This document shows positions 21,475 through 34,518 of a stretch of DNA of 64,000 bases, one piece after another; within the stretch, counting starts at the first letter, position 1; each line of letters opens with the position of its first letter. The notes under the pieces are model-generated. The model made no database searches and was not told where the DNA came from. It saw nothing but the letters and a program-made list of their open reading frames with translations. This stretch comes from Hordeum vulgare subsp. vulgare. Lineage: Eukaryota; Streptophyta; Magnoliopsida; Poales; Poaceae. The DNA lies in NCBI RefSeq assembly GCF_904849725.1, contig NC_058521.1:146286744-146350743 (forward strand), in the 5' to 3' direction. The position numbers were made by a program, and so were the translations under genes.

Positions 21475-22892
21475 TGAAAGTGTATTATATAGAATAGAGG
21501 GGGGGTGAATAAGAGATTTTCAGAATTTCATCACTGAGGAAATTCCTATTGAGGAAATTCCTCACTGATGACTAACTTACAGCGGAAACACTAAAGGATC
21601 AGGAGTGCAAAGTTTCACTACAACAGTTTTTCAGGATGAAGAACATGAAAACAGTTTGCACAGTATGCAGGCACACAGAAAACAGATCAGTATTAACTTG
21701 CGTGAAGAATTTGGGGTTGAGGAATTTGAGAGAATGTCTTCAGCAAATTCTTCAAACAGTGATAGTGAAAATCATCAACACACAGTATGAGGAATATAAA
21801 GAGTTGAGGAAATAGAACCCGTTTCACAGTGAAGATAGTGGTTGATGACCCAGTTCCAACTGTTGTAACAGTTGTACATCTGGTTTGGAGCGGCTTGGTA
21901 TTGAAACCAAAGGAAACACAGTCCCGGGACACATAGTCCCTACCGTATTCTCCTTGGGCTAAGAACACACAGTCCTCGCCCAACACTCATGGTAAGTCTT
22001 CAGGGCAGACTTCCAAACCCTCACAAACATGGTCACCTGGCGATCCACAATTGACTGCTGGATTGCTCTAGACCATGACGCCTAACCGTCTGGAGGATGC
22101 ACGGTCCTCAAAGGTAAAGGGCTTCACTCCCACACATGGACAACTATTTCAGTGATGCTCAATCACTTGGTTTTCAGTTTGTGGCTTGGTGTTTGGGGTA
22201 TTTCCTCATTGATGAATTACTATCGAATACTCTGAGGAATTTGGGTTAATCTTATGACAAGTGTCAGTTTCTAACGGAGCAGCCAACCATCTAATGGTTG
22301 TGGGGGGCGGCTATTTATAGCATGGGAGCATCCCGACATGATTTGACAGTAATGCCCTTAAATAATATGTCCATTGGTGTGGATAAGACCAATGATGTGG
22401 CGTGGCTATCGATAACGGTCGGGACCCTCAACTGTGAGAGTCCTCATGTCTCTCATATTCCTCACTTGAGGCTTTTGGTAGGATTAGGCTTGGGTTGATC
22501 ATGATGAGGAAATACATTCCAATGTGTTACCTTGACCCCCTTTAACAGTACGGTGTTCCTATTACTCAAGTGTGAAGAAAACAAAACAGAAAGAATAAAT
22601 CTTCATGCTTCGAAGTCTTCAGATTGATTTTCTTCACGACACACCGAATTCCTCAATTTCAATATCTTCATGAGGAATATCAATTTCATCGCAAATTCTT
22701 CACGATTCAATTCTTCAACTTCAAACCAATTTCTTCAAAAGAAGATATACATTTTTAGGGGTCAATATTCATCGAATATTTCAAACTCCTCAGTGACTTA
22801 TAGATCCTGTGTACACTCAAGAACACATTAGATACTTAACCTATAAGTAATCAAACCACCAAAATTACTGAGGGGCACTAGATGCACTTACA
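21475..22892 (-). repeat. C1 3' LTR (1418 bp)
   Basis: On the minus strand it starts TGTAAGTGCATCTAG and ends with CACTTTCA. A TATA box (CTATAAATAG on the minus strand) lies at 22311-22320. It adjoins the C1 PPT at 22893. Confidence 0.9.
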
Positions 22893-22910
22893 ATCTCCCC
22901 CTTTTTGGTG
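22893..22910 (-). other. C1 polypurine tract
   Basis: The minus strand reads CACCAAAAAGGGGGAGAT directly before the TGTAAGTG start of the LTR. Confidence 0.85.
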
Positions 22911-23418
22911 GTTGATGACAATTAGGTTAAGTCTTCAACAGGGATAAAAATATGAAGTATAAATACTCATTTGAGGAATTTGAAATCAAGGTTCAGAGGG
23001 ACTCCCCCTGAAGATGTGCATGTCTTGAGGATTTTGCTTTTCACAGCAAATGCACATTGATGATTTATATCATGGAGTTCTCCCCCTCAGTCTTGTAAAT
23101 CATGCATACATATGACATATACTATGAAGAAATTGAGGATGCATGATGACAAATGGTATCTGATGAATTCCAGCATGCATGCATTAAAATTTTGAGGAAT
23201 AAGCATGCGAAGAAAAACGTTCAAAAGCGTCAGAGTACCAACGGGCTTAAGTTACAACTCATTACATAAAATACTTCGGAAGAGCCAAGAGTTTGTAACT
23301 TAAATAAAGTTTATAAGCCGCCAAAATATCCCGCGTGAAGACTAACTCTCAAGTTTCTCCCCCTTTGTCATCAAGTGAGAAAAAGGGAAAAACTAAGGAC
23401 AAACGCCCGTGAAGACTT
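22911..23418 (-). other. C1 3' untranslated spacer
   Basis: About 500 bases between the end of the env-like frame and the PPT. No coding signal is recognised. Confidence 0.5.
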
Positions 23419-26400
23419 TCACTCCTTGGCAGTTGAGGAATACACATGAGGATTCTTGGGAGCAGACTTCCTCCTTGGACCGGTGGAAGTGTCTTGTTGC
23501 TCTTCATCAGATTCAGCAGTGCGGAATGAAGAAAAAGAACCGTCCTCAAGGTCTGGAACTGGAATTGGCCTGAATTTATTCTTTGGTGGCCACGACCAGT
23601 CAAAGTCCCGCACAAACTCCAATTCTGCAAGTTCTGCTGGAGTCTTCAAATGAGCCAGTGTATCCCAGGTGCGATCAAAAACCTCATGAAGATAATAATG
23701 GTTAAGCTTCACAGCATTCTACGTTTCATTGAGGGTTTTCACAATGGCGCCGAACTGGCGTTTGACCCACTTGTGATTCCGATCCACCTTCTGGTGAAGA
23801 CTTATAAGAAGCTCTCGGGTATTCATCACCCTAGGAGCAACATGACTTGGAGGATGGGTCTCAGTTTCATCCCATGAAGAATAAGCTTCGGGCTCTCTGA
23901 ACTGGCCATCAAGGGGCCGACTGCCTTCATCAATGACAGACTTGCCTTTTCCTTCAACAGGCTCGAAAGTCTTCTTGTTGACCCTTATAGGAGGCATATA
24001 ACCCACATGGTTGTTGAAATCAGCATGATAATTGATGCCTGACCTTGTTCTAATGAATCTCATGATCCATGGAGCATATATCTTGTGGTCAAAAGGAGCC
24101 ATTGCATTCTCGGCCAAAGTCCTGAAGAAGAAATCATGAACGTTGATGGGAATACCATGTGTGATGTTGAAGAGGATATTCTTCATGATGCCTACGACAT
24201 CTTCTTCATCATCATGGACCTTGATTGGTGCAAGAACGCTGCAGAGGATTCTGTAAACCGTCCTGGGTTCATATTTGAGCTCATGGATCAGGAAGGTTGT
24301 TCTTGGTGGTTTCCCCTTTGCCAAAGGCTTCATGAGGACATCCATCAGCTTGTTAGCCAGCTCACGTTCATCATAAAGCTTCACGGCCTGCTCTGAGGAA
24401 ATTGATACTGGTAGTTCACGCAGTAGCTCATTGGCAGGAGCCTTGAAGTGTGTGGTTTGCGTCATCCAGTCTAGCACCCATGTGTTGATGTCTGTTGGAT
24501 ATCCTGAGATGTGAAGAGTTGCATAGAATTGAAGAATGAGCTCACTATTCCAATCACAGATATCCGAGCACATTGGGAGGAGTCCAGCTTCAAAAAGGAC
24601 GTTGAGGACTGGAGCAAAGCATGGTATTTCTTCAAGCTCAACGTGAGGAATGTGCCTGTGTTGGAAAATCTTGTTTCTACCAGACAACATAGAGGCATAG
24701 TAGTTGAGCTGTGTCCTTGTCCAAAACTTCAGATGCCTGATGCGTGGCTTTTCATAGGGATTTTCTTCGATGAAGAACATGCGTTTTTCAAAGGACTCCT
24801 TTTGAAACTTTGGCCTCTTGGAGAACGGCTGACGCTGCATTGGCTATAGATTTTGCGGCTGGACTTGAGGGGAGACAACTATTGCAGACTCTGGGTTGAG
24901 GACGACAAAAGCATTTTATGGGTCTGGTGCATTCTCCTCCGCATGGTCCTCAGGGTGAGGAATTTCATCAGCTTGAGCTTCAGGCTGAGGAATGTCGTCA
25001 ACCGGAGCTTCCTGTTGGGGGTTTTGCTCTAGAGGAGGAATTGGTTCATCCTGAGCCTCAGCTTGAGGGTTTTGCTCAGGAGGAGGAGGAGTTGGGTCAG
25101 CCTGATCCTCAGGTAGAGGATTTTGCTCAAAACTGGGACTTTCATCAGGCTGAGGATTTTCACTTTGTTCTTCCCCAGCTTGCTTGGTGACGGAGCCAGA
25201 TTCATCAGCTCATGCAGCTGCTCCTTGTGCAGTTTCTTCATGAGGAATGGAGGACTGAGGACTATCATCAATGCGAATTTCCTCGTCAGTATGTTCCTCA
25301 GATTCAGCATTCTTCATTTCCTCATCTGCCCCTTGCACCTGGTCTTCGCTTGCAAAGGAAATCATCTCATATGATGGAGCGTTGTTAAGAGGCACACGAT
25401 CCAGAGGAGCATTTTCTTCAAGTGCTTTGAGGCGCTTGGCCTCAGTGGATTCTTCTGCTGATGAAGCTTTTCTTTTCTTGGTTTCCTTTTCAGCAGCCCT
25501 GGTCTTTTTCACGTCTGATGCAGACGGAGTCACTTTCTTCACCTTTGAAGCTTTTGGTGAAGGTGTTTTTTCAGCACAGACAATTTCATCAACTGGTGCA
25601 GAGGTATCATCTGGCTTTGAAGCACCAGCTGGAGCAGAGTCATCAGCTGGGTTAGAAGCAACAACTGGAGCAGGGTCAGTCTCGCCAGTTGTAGCAGAAT
25701 CATCAGCTGGAATTTCCTTGGTGATTTCCTCAATAGCCAGTTCATTAGCACGACTTCCTTGAGGGATTTCCTCAGCATGAACAGTTTCATCAGCTGGTTC
25801 TTCAATCAGAGGCTCAGGAGTTGGTACTGGAGGGGCAACCTTCTTGTTGTAGTTGTCAACAGCTTCAGTGGCAAATTTGATGAAATTGCTTTTGAGACTT
25901 TGACGGTCAGAGAGCTTAGAGTACTTATCTCTCAAAGTCTTCAATTCAGCCTGTGTTGACACAAGTGCATCAGGCGTCAGGTTGAGGAGATTCTGCCTGA
26001 GGAATTTGTCCTTTTTGAGCTTGGCAACCTTGGCTTGTTTGGCTTGCTGCTCCTTCCACTTGGCCTCGTTGATGAATGTGTCCACTATGTGGCTGATGCC
26101 TGGGGGAAGCTTCAAATCATCAAGTGGAGTGTTGGGGTCATCACACCAGATGTTGATGTAATCGAGGAGGACTTTTGGGTCCATGGACAGAGGAATGGAG
26201 CTGCCAGAAGCTTGAGCTACCCTCTCTTGCTTCTTTTTGATGATGGCTTGCAGAGTGTCATCATCAAATTCATCACTACCTTCTGATGCAGAAGGGACCT
26301 TGATGATTTTGCTTGGGCTTGGTCTTGTTCCTCTCCCAGCAGACACTTTAGTCTTTAGAGTAGTTGGTGAAGACTTTGTCTCCGAGCTTGTTGCAGATGG

Positions 26401-27128
26401 GAATGATGAGCTGGAGACAGCGGGTAGTTGCTTCACTATCGACTTCTGTTCAGGCTTTGAAGCCTTTGGAGCTGAGGGTTTTGGTGTTGAAGGTTTTGGT
26501 GCTGATGCTGGTGCAGTTTTCTCTTGAGGCTTTGAAGCCTTTGGTTTTGGTGGCAAAGACTTCAGTTGAGGAATTGCCGAACCAGAAGTCTCGGCTGCGG
26601 AGGAAGTAGTGGCAGTTGCAGCAGCAACAGATTCTTCATTGAACTTCCTCACAACAGCCTCTGCTTGCTTCTGAAGCTTTGACAATTGTTTAGACTTTTC
26701 CTCAGGATAGTCATCAATTGTCTTGAGGCTTGAGGGGTGTGCTTCATGATAATCCTCAAGTGTAGCCCGTTTGCCAGGAGGATTCAGACGAATTTTTTCG
26801 CGTATTTGGGAGTGACGAATCTGTACTCCTTCCACTCCTTAGCCCATCGTCGTTCTATCTTTTGAAGCCTGATCTTTCTCTTGGGCATAGATTCATGTTC
26901 ATCAGGACTGCAGTAATCCAGGTATATATCCTCAGGGATATCTATGGCAGTGTTCTGCTCGAGTTTCTTGCCTACCTTTTGCTTCCTTTCATCCTCCATT
27001 TTCTTCAGCTGAGGCTTTTGCTGATGAGATTGAACTCTTGAGGATTCTAATGAGACCTGCAGATTTTCTTCAAGAAATGCTGCAAATGAGTTAATTTGAT
27101 GAGAACCGAGAGATTCATCAGCTGACAT
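23419..27128 (-). pseudogene. C1 env-like ORF (SIRE-type extra ORF), broken
   Basis: On the minus strand it starts at ATG 27126-27128 (MSADESLGSHQ) and runs through at least four open pieces: 27128-26784, 26835-25210, 24840-23719 and 23712-23419. The first part is charged. The middle piece (about 540 codons) is rich in Ala, Pro, Ser, Lys and Glu and carries repeated KPSAPK/KPSTPK-like units and acidic stretches. The last part is more globular (HIPHVELEEIPCFAPVLNVLF). Frameshifts lie near 26,800 and between 25,210 and 24,840. No clear signal peptide or transmembrane helix is seen, so the env label refers only to position and to the SIRE-clade convention. The function is unknown. Confidence 0.7.
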
Positions 27129-27136
27129 GTTTGTAC

Positions 27137-27472
27137 CTGTGAAAAGAGTATAGTTGCGAGGAATTTGGAGAGGTCATATGCGTTCTCAGTTTTGATGAAA
27201 TGAAAATTATTGACAGTTCAGGAATTTGACCAGTGGTTGAGGAATTCGTCTAAGCATACTGTTCTTGGGTTCCAGAGTTGTACAAATCCGAAAATTCGCA
27301 CAACTGAGAAATCTCGTGAAAATCGTAGATGCTTAGTGAAGTTCATCAATAGTTGGGTGATAGGCAGTGTTTGAGGAAAAGAAACTGATGGATTCTTGAG
27401 GAAAAACAAATTTCACATCTCTAAGGTAAAATAGTAGATCAAACCGGCTGTAAAAATAGGGTTTTTATTTAC
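27137..27472 (-). other. C1 putative leader intron of the env-like ORF
   Basis: On the minus strand CTAGG|GTAAATAA at 27472 could be a donor and TTTTCACAG at 27137 an acceptor, nine bases before the env-like ATG. The interval is 336 bases and A/T-rich, unlike the GC-rich exon-like stretch upstream. Inference from splice consensus only. Confidence 0.35.
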
Positions 27473-27754
27473 CCTAGATGACGCGCATGAAGAACAGAGA
27501 AGAGGTAGCAGTAGATGCTCTTTCGATGCGAGTCCAATGCGCCCTAACTCGACAGCAGAGGATGGATACGGCGGCGGTGGACGAAGATGGTCCGGTTCCA
27601 GCGTGGTTTCGGTGACGGAGAGGTCGAGGCAATCAAGCTCTTCTTCGCCGACGTCGAGACTTCTAGTGGTGGCGCTAGGGCTTGGAGCTTTGCTGTAGCA
27701 GGAGGGCGATGGGACGAAGAAGATTTTACCGAGGGAGATGGGGACATATTTATA
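27473..27754 (-). promoter_or_regulatory. C1 internal TATA box and GC-rich leader upstream of the env-like ORF
   Basis: The minus strand has CTATAAATATG at 27745-27755, a strong plant TATA box. About 270 bases of GC-rich, CCG/TCC-rich leader follow, resembling a cereal 5' UTR, and then the possible intron and the env-like ATG. The LTR promoters of this element carry the very similar CTATAAATAG. The layout suggests that the env-like ORF has its own promoter. A short frame on this strand (27544-27792) spans the TATA box and is probably not a gene. Confidence 0.45.
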
Positions 27755-28566
27755 GCCAGGCGGTAACTGTTGGCGCGAAAATATCGGACCAAATAGCCCC
27801 TGTCTCTACGTCTCTGCAGGACACGTGTAGCTCACGACAGAAGCGGTGGAGATCGTGGAGATCGTGGTTATCCGAACGAGGGAAGTGTGGTTCAGTTACT
27901 GTTTATTAAAAAAACATTTTTGAAGCTTTGAGGATTTTGTTACAAAATCATCAGCTGACAAGGACGCAGTGAGGATTTCGAACAAAGTTTCAAGTAGAAT
28001 GCTTATGAAGAATTGAATAGACTGGGTGAGAGTAGCAGAGAGGGAAAGTAGGGTCAGATCACATTCACTTAGATGAAATATCAAATTGAATAAATAGCTA
28101 TAAGTGAATGATGTTGAGGACTTGAAATCACAGTCTATCTAGGTAAACGAAAATCATCAAGTGTGTTTGAAGATTTTGAATAACTTGAGGATTTTGTGAT
28201 AAAACATCATGATGATGAATTTCAGTTTTGACGAAAAACTATTTTGAAGAACAACTATTTTGAAGAAAATCAAATTTTGAAGAAATTCAGCTTTGAAGAA
28301 ATTCAACTTGAGGAATTTCACGTTGGGTGGTGGCGTGACCCACCATATAAGAATGTTGATTACAGACGCCGCGTACAATTGTCGTAGGGCCCTGAGAATC
28401 AATTTCCTCGTTGATTTCTTCACACTCAGAGTGATATTCTTCATTAGTTGAAGAAAATCGATTCATCATGTGCTGCACATCTAAGTCATCAATTTTGCAT
28501 AAGTGTTAGGATGTGTGCAAGTTTTTACAAAACATTTGAAGATTCTAAGATATTTAGCTCACACCG
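27755..28566 (-). other. C1 pol-to-env spacer
   Basis: About 800 bases after the RNase H end and before the internal TATA box. It is A/T-rich with many GAAGAA and TTGAGGA-like words and has no assignable frame. Confidence 0.5.
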
Positions 28567-31500
28567 CTACTTGCAAAACCTTTTCTCGTCCAAGGGCTTA
28601 GTGAAGATATCTACCAGTTGATCATCAGTCTTCACATGGTCGATGAGGATATTGCCCTTGAGGACATGGTCCCGAAGAAAATGATGACGAATCTGGATGT
28701 GCTTAGTCTTCGAGTGTTGTACTGGGTTGTATGCAATCTTGATTGCACTCCCATTGTCGCAGTAGGGAGGCACATTCTTCATGTTTATGCCGTAGTCCTT
28801 GAAGATTTGCTTCATCCATAGCAATTGAGCACATCATCAACCAGCAGCAATGTACTCAGCTTCGACAGTGGATAGTGAAACGCAATTCTGCTTCTTTGAG
28901 GACCAGCAAACTAGTGATCTTCCAAGGAAATGACATGTGCCAGAGGTTGACTTGCGATCCACACGGTCACCAGCATAGTCAGAATCAGAATATCCCACAA
29001 GATGAAGATTTGAGCCCTTGGGATACCATAATCCTAGTGTTGGTGTGTGAGCTAAGTATCGAAGAATATGCTTCACAGCCTTATGGTGTGATTCCTTCGG
29101 TTTTGCTTGAAAACGTGCACACATGCAAAGTAAGCATTATATCTGGCCTAGATGCACATAAATACAATAAAGAGACAATCATAGAGCGATATACGTGCTG
29201 ATCGAATTCTTTACCATTTTCGTCAGTGCAGAGGTGACCGTTGGTAGGCATTGGAGTCTTGGCACCTTTGCATTCATGCATGTCAAATTTCCTCAGAACA
29301 TCCTTGAGGTATTTTTCCTGAGATATGAAGATTCCATTGCGTTGTTGACAAATTTGAAGTCCTAAGAAGAATTTCAGCTCCCCAACATAGACATGATATT
29401 CTTCACTCATCATGTAAGCAAATTCATCACTGTACCGTTTGTAAGTACAACCAAATATAATATCGTCGACATATATCTGGCACACAAATAGCTCATTATC
29501 ATAGGATTTACTGAAAAGAGTTGGATCGAGTGAACCATGTTTGAAGCCTTTCTTCATGAGGAATTCCTTCAATGTATCATACCATGCCCGAGGGGCTTGC
29601 TTGAGACCATAGAGTGCCTTTTTGAGTCCGAAGACTTTGTCTGGATTCTTTGGATCCTCAAAACCTGGGGGCTGAGCAACATATACTTCTTCCTCAAGCT
29701 TACCATTGAGGAATGCACTTTTCACATCCATTTGATATAAGATGATGTTATGATGATTAGCATAAGCATGGAGTATTCGAATAGCTTCAAGTCTAGCAAC
29801 AGGTGCAAAAATTTCATCGAAATATATTCCTGCAACCTGTGTGTAGCCTTGGGCTACAAGTCATGCCTTATTCCTCACCACTTGACCATCCTCATCCTGC
29901 TTGTTTCGGAAAATCCACTTTGTTCCGATGATATTGTGCTTGCGAGGATCTGGTCGTTTGACGACCTCCCATACGTCATTCAGCTTGAATTGAAGAACTT
30001 CGTCTTGCATAGCTTGGATCCACTCTGGTTCCAGGAAAGCCTCAATAATTTTTGAAGGTTCTGTGATAGACACAAAGGAGAAATGCCCACAAAATTTAAC
30101 TAAGTGTGAAGCTTTTGAGCGAGTGAGAGGACCTGGCGCGTTGATGTCATTGAGGATTTTGTCAAGTTCCACTTCATCTGCAATCCTCGGATGAGCTGGT
30201 TGAGGATTTCGTTTGGGATGAGGAATTGGTTCTAGAGCAATTTCCTTAGGAGCATCTTCTTGATTTTCATCAGTGATGGGAATGATTTCTTCATCAATTT
30301 CCTCAATGGGAACAATGTCTTCAGTACCTTTGAGCTTTATTGCTTCCTCAAGAGACAACTTATCTGGATCAGGAGGCAATTGCTCTCTTTGCGAGCCATT
30401 TGTTTCATCGAACCGCACATCTACAGTCTCAACAACCTTGTGGTGATAGTTGTTGAAGACTCTGTAGGTGTGCGAGTCCTTTCCATAACCGAGCATAAAA
30501 CCCTCATGTGCCTTAGGTGCAAATTTTGAGCTATGGTGAGGATCTCTAATCCAATATTTTGCACCGAAGCCTTTGAAATAACTTACATTGGGTTTCTTGT
30601 GAGTGAGGAGTTCATATGAGGTTTTCTTGAGGAATTTGTGAAGATATACCCTGTTGATGATATGGCATGCAGTGTTGATTGCTTTAGGCCAAAAGCGACG
30701 AGGAGTCGGATATTCTTCAAGCATGGTTCTTGCCATCTCAACCAGAGTCATGTTCTTCCTTTCAACACAACATTCTGTTGAGGAGTATAAGGAGCAGACA
30801 ATTCGTGAGTAATACCAAGATTATCAAGATAATTATCAAGACCAGTGTTTTTGAACTCTGTTCCATTATCACTCCTGATGTGTTTGATCTTGATGCCGAA
30901 GTTCGTCGAGGCCCTTGAAGAAAATCGTTCGAAGACTTCCTGCACGTCAGGTTTATATAAGATGATATGCACCCATGCATATCTGGAATAATCATCAACT
31001 ATGACGAAGCCATATAAAGATGCTGCATTTGTTAGTGTGGCATAATGAGTAGGTCCAAATAGATCCATGTGAAGCAATTCAAATGGACGAGTAGTGGTCA
31101 TGATAGTCTTCGAGGGATTCTTGGATCTGGTCATTTTCCTAGATTTACACGCACCGTAGAGGTGATCCTTGAGGAATTTGACTGATTCGATGCCGATGAC
31201 ATGCTTCTTCTTTGCGAGCGTGTGCAAATTCCTCGTGCGTGCATGACCAGTCTTCGATGCCACAGCCACCCTTATGAGGTTTTTGCTAGCACGCAAGTGG
31301 CTGGTTGAGGACCTGTAGAGAAATCAACAATGTACAAATCCCCTCTTCTGACACCTTCGAAGACTTTGGAATTGTCAGATTCCATGATGACAACACATCT
31401 ATATCTACCAAAGATAACAATCATATCAAGATCACAAAGCATCGAGACTGACATGAGGTTAAATCCAAGGGATTCAACAAGCATCACTTTGTCCATATGC

Positions 31501-31660
31501 CTATCCTTGGAAATAGCCACTTTGCCAAGTCCCAATACCTTGCTTTTACCTTTGTCAGCATATGTGATTTGCTTCAGGGGTGATGGAGTTAGTGGCATAT
31601 TCATCAGCAAGCTTTTATCACCATTCATGTGATGTGTGCAACCACTATCAAGAACCTACT
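28567..31660 (-). pseudogene. pol: C1 pol: protease end, integrase, RT and RNase H, broken
   Basis: Read 31660 to 28567. The protease active site DSGCTHHM lies at about 31,650 just after a TAG. The integrase (31296-30748) has the HARTRNLHTL zinc region, Asp in LLHMDLFGPT and Asp in RSDNGTEF. A one-base deletion near 30,775 puts the catalytic Glu segment into another frame. RT spans 30751-29081, with KWIFRNKQDE, a TGA at 29861-29863 inside KA.LVAQG, then [26 protein letters not shown] and YVDDIIFG with its Asp pair intact. RNase H (29124-28567) has SDSDYAGD and STVEAEYIAAG. There are a frameshift near 29,110 and a stop at 28837. The final part has CDNGSAI where relatives have CDNESAI. Together these would process, copy and integrate the element. 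Confidence 0.9.
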
Positions 31661-32262
31661 CAGTACTCTTGGGTTTGTCATCCTGTAGATGAGTTAGTAT
31701 AGCTTACCATCTCATATGCTTCAGACTTGAAGAATATGATATCAACTTCATCAGATAGGAATTTCATCATAACAGAATTACAAGGACGTGTGAAATATAT
31801 CTATTTCATCAATATTAGCTTGCGTCCTATCAAGCATTTTCCTCAGGTCTCTAGAAAATTATTCATATGAGGATTTTCATCTGGAGACCTGACCTGCAGA
31901 AGTGATTAGTTCAATTTCTTCACCACCCACATCTGAAGGGGTGGTAAAGCATTCATCATCCTGCGAGCACCATATGAGAAAGGAGGCATTGAAGCTAATG
32001 CACTTCTCTTAAAAGTAGGGGGGTTAAAGTACTCATATGAATATGCAGAGAACTGGTTTGAGGATTTATGAACATAATGATTTGAAGAATAACGCTCATA
32101 TTCATATTCCTTGTAGTTTCCCTACATGTTAGAAGCATTAGCGGGGGTACGAGCATAGTTTTGACCAGTTGAGGATTTTAATGCTCTTGAAGACTTTGGT
32201 CCTCCTGAGGAATTTGATCTGGGGTTCAAATTCTTCATCGGTGGTGTCATGAGCACATTCAC
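31661..32262 (-). pseudogene. C1 decayed gag-protease linker
   Basis: On the minus strand fragments such as NPRSNSSGGPKSSRA and NYKEYEYERYSSN are recognisable in one frame after the TAG-like break at 32263. Stops then accumulate. PPFSYGARRMMNAFPP lies near 31,960. This is the C-terminal end of the gag part and the entrance to the protease, too damaged to delimit. Confidence 0.5.
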
Positions 32263-34451
32263 CTAAAGATTTTCAAGACAACTTTTGGGAACCCAGATTT
32301 TCCTCGCGGGAGGCCCATTCCTGTAGTTAGTTCCAACATATCGAGAAAATACTTCACCAGATTGATTTTTGAACAGTTTATAGTTGGAGTCAACTGACTC
32401 ATCTGAGGAATAGGATAATTCACATGAAAAGCCTGTTAAATTGGATGGATCAAAAGGAGGCCCAGTAGCAGCAACCCATGAGGTTTTGGGATACTGCTCA
32501 GGTTTCCAATAACATCCATCAGCATTCAACTTCCTGTCAAAGGCAATTCCTTCTTTCCTCGGGTTCCTGTTCAAGCTCTGCTTTTTGAGCACATCACAAA
32601 GGGTTTGATGTCCTTTGAGACTTTTGTATATGCCTGTCACATACAATTCCTTCAGCCCTGCATTTTCATCAGTGACATTTGTGTTTTCCCCAAGTGAGGA
32701 ATTTGACACTACATGAGCAGTTGAAGAATTTGTAGCAATTGAAGCATTTGATGATTCTGGTGAAGAATTAGCAGTTTCACTTTCAATGCATTTAAGACAG
32801 GGAGGAATGAATTCAGCTTGAGCAGCGCTGATCTGTTGAGCTAGTAATGAATCATTTTCCATTCGAAGATCATCATGAGAAATCCTTAACTTCTCTAGAT
32901 CAAGCTTCCTTTGAAGAAATTCATAGGAAAGTTTCTCATGATCAGCGAGGAGTGTAATATGACGATCTTGAAGATTATCAAATCTAGACTGAAGACTTTT
33001 CATATCATCGATGAGGATTTGGATAAGATTCATTTCATCATTCAATAGATCATCGCTTCTATCTAGCAGTTTCTGAAGCTTTTCCAGGGCAGTTTGTTGT
33101 TTAGTGGCAATGAGAGCAAGTTTACTGTAACTGGGTTTTTTATAATCATCAGGTTCACAGTCACTTGAGTCAGAGGAGGAAGCATCATTCGGTACCTTTG
33201 AACCTTTTTCCATGAAGCAATAGGTTGGAGCGAAGTCATCAGCATAGTCATCAGTGTGGATGGTGTTATCATTTTCCTCAAGGTTGAAGATTGACTTGCT
33301 GATGAATGTGGTTGCAAGTGCAAGACTAGCCTGTCGGGATTCTGAGTCTTCATCAGAACCCTCCTCTTCATCACATTCCTCGGATTCTGCCTCGTAATCC
33401 ATTTCCTTGCCAATAAGTTCCCAAGCCTTTCTGAAACTAATCTTCTTGTGCGATGAGGACTTTGAATATGAGGATTTTAAAGGTTTCTTCTTTTTCTTCG
33501 AGTCATCAGAACTTTCATCCTTGTATTTCTTCTTCTTTGATTCCTTTCCCCAAGAGCACAATCAGCAATGTAGTGACCTGATTGCTTGCATTTGTGGCAG
33601 GTTCTTTTCTTGTAGTCCTCAGATGAAGATTTTGATTTCCTCATATCTCTTCTTGAAGATTTACCGAACTGGACACATCGTGTAAACCTGTAGAATTTCC
33701 TCACGAGCATTGCAAGCTCCTGTCCAAATTCTTCAGGATCACCAATGTTACCATCCGAGTCTTCTTCTTCAGGCGAGGAAATTGCTTTGGCCTTCAGTGC
33801 ACGTGGTCTAGAATAGCTTGGTCCATATAGATCTCTCTTTTCTTCTTGTTGGAATTCATGAATATTCAGTCTTTCGAGTATATGAGCTGGATCAAGCATC
33901 TTGTAGTCTGGTCTTTCTTGAATCATCAGAACTAAAGTATCAAATTAACAATCCAAAGATCTTAGTAGTTTCTTCACAACTTCGTGATCAGTAATGTCTC
34001 GAGCTCCCAGTGCTTGCAGTTCATTTGATATGTCAGTGAGGCGATCAAAGGTATCTTGGCATCTTTCATTGTCAAACCTCTTGAAGCAATTGAAGAGATT
34101 GCGAAGAACATCAACACGAGAATCACGCTGGGTTGGTACTCCTTCATTAACTTTGGACAGCCTTTGCCAGATAAGTTTCGCTAAGCCCAAAGCACTCACT
34201 CTGCCATACTGGCCTTTGCTCAGATGGCCACAGATGATATTCTTCGCTTGAGAATCAAGTTGCTTGAATTTCTTCACATCAACAGCAGAGATAGTAGCAG
34301 AGATGATGGGGACGCCATGTTCCACAATATACCAGAGATCATTGTCAATAGCTTGTAAATGCATCTGCATCTTGGTCTTCCAGACGGGAAAGTCCGTTCC
34401 TTCGAAAGTAGGACATGCTGCAGTAACCTTAATCATGCGTGCAGTCGACAT
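32263..34451 (-). pseudogene. gag: C1 gag with CCHC zinc knuckle, broken
   Basis: Starts MSTARMIKVTAACPTFEG at 34451 on the minus strand. The Copia-type gag core follows (FPVWKTKMQMHL, ICGHLSKGQYGRVSALG). An in-frame TAA at 33945-33947 is followed by the same frame to about 33,550. There a CCHC knuckle, CHKCKQSGHYIADC, binds RNA in intact relatives. A frameshift near 33,550 leads into a 430-codon frame (to 32263) with Lys-rich and Asp/Glu-rich stretches and a coiled-coil-like part (EKLQKLLDRSDDLL, LEKLRISHDDLRMEND). A long gag with this charged C-terminal extension is usual for SIRE-type elements. Confidence 0.85.
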
Positions 34452-34498
34452 AACTAAAACTCACTGTGGTGAAACCAAAATCAAACAGAACAAGGAAG

Positions 34499-34518
34499 TA
34501 CCTTGCTCTGATACCAAT
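34499..34518 (-). other. C1 primer-binding site (initiator tRNA-Met)
   Basis: Three bases after the 5' LTR, the minus strand reads TGGTATCAGAGCAAGG. The first twelve bases are the classic tRNA-iMet complement. Confidence 0.9.

Noticed and set aside
25271..25762. Plus-strand frame of 163 codons rich in Ser and Ala opposite the env-like ORF
   Set aside because: Mirror of the low-complexity env-like frame on the minus strand; no independent support.
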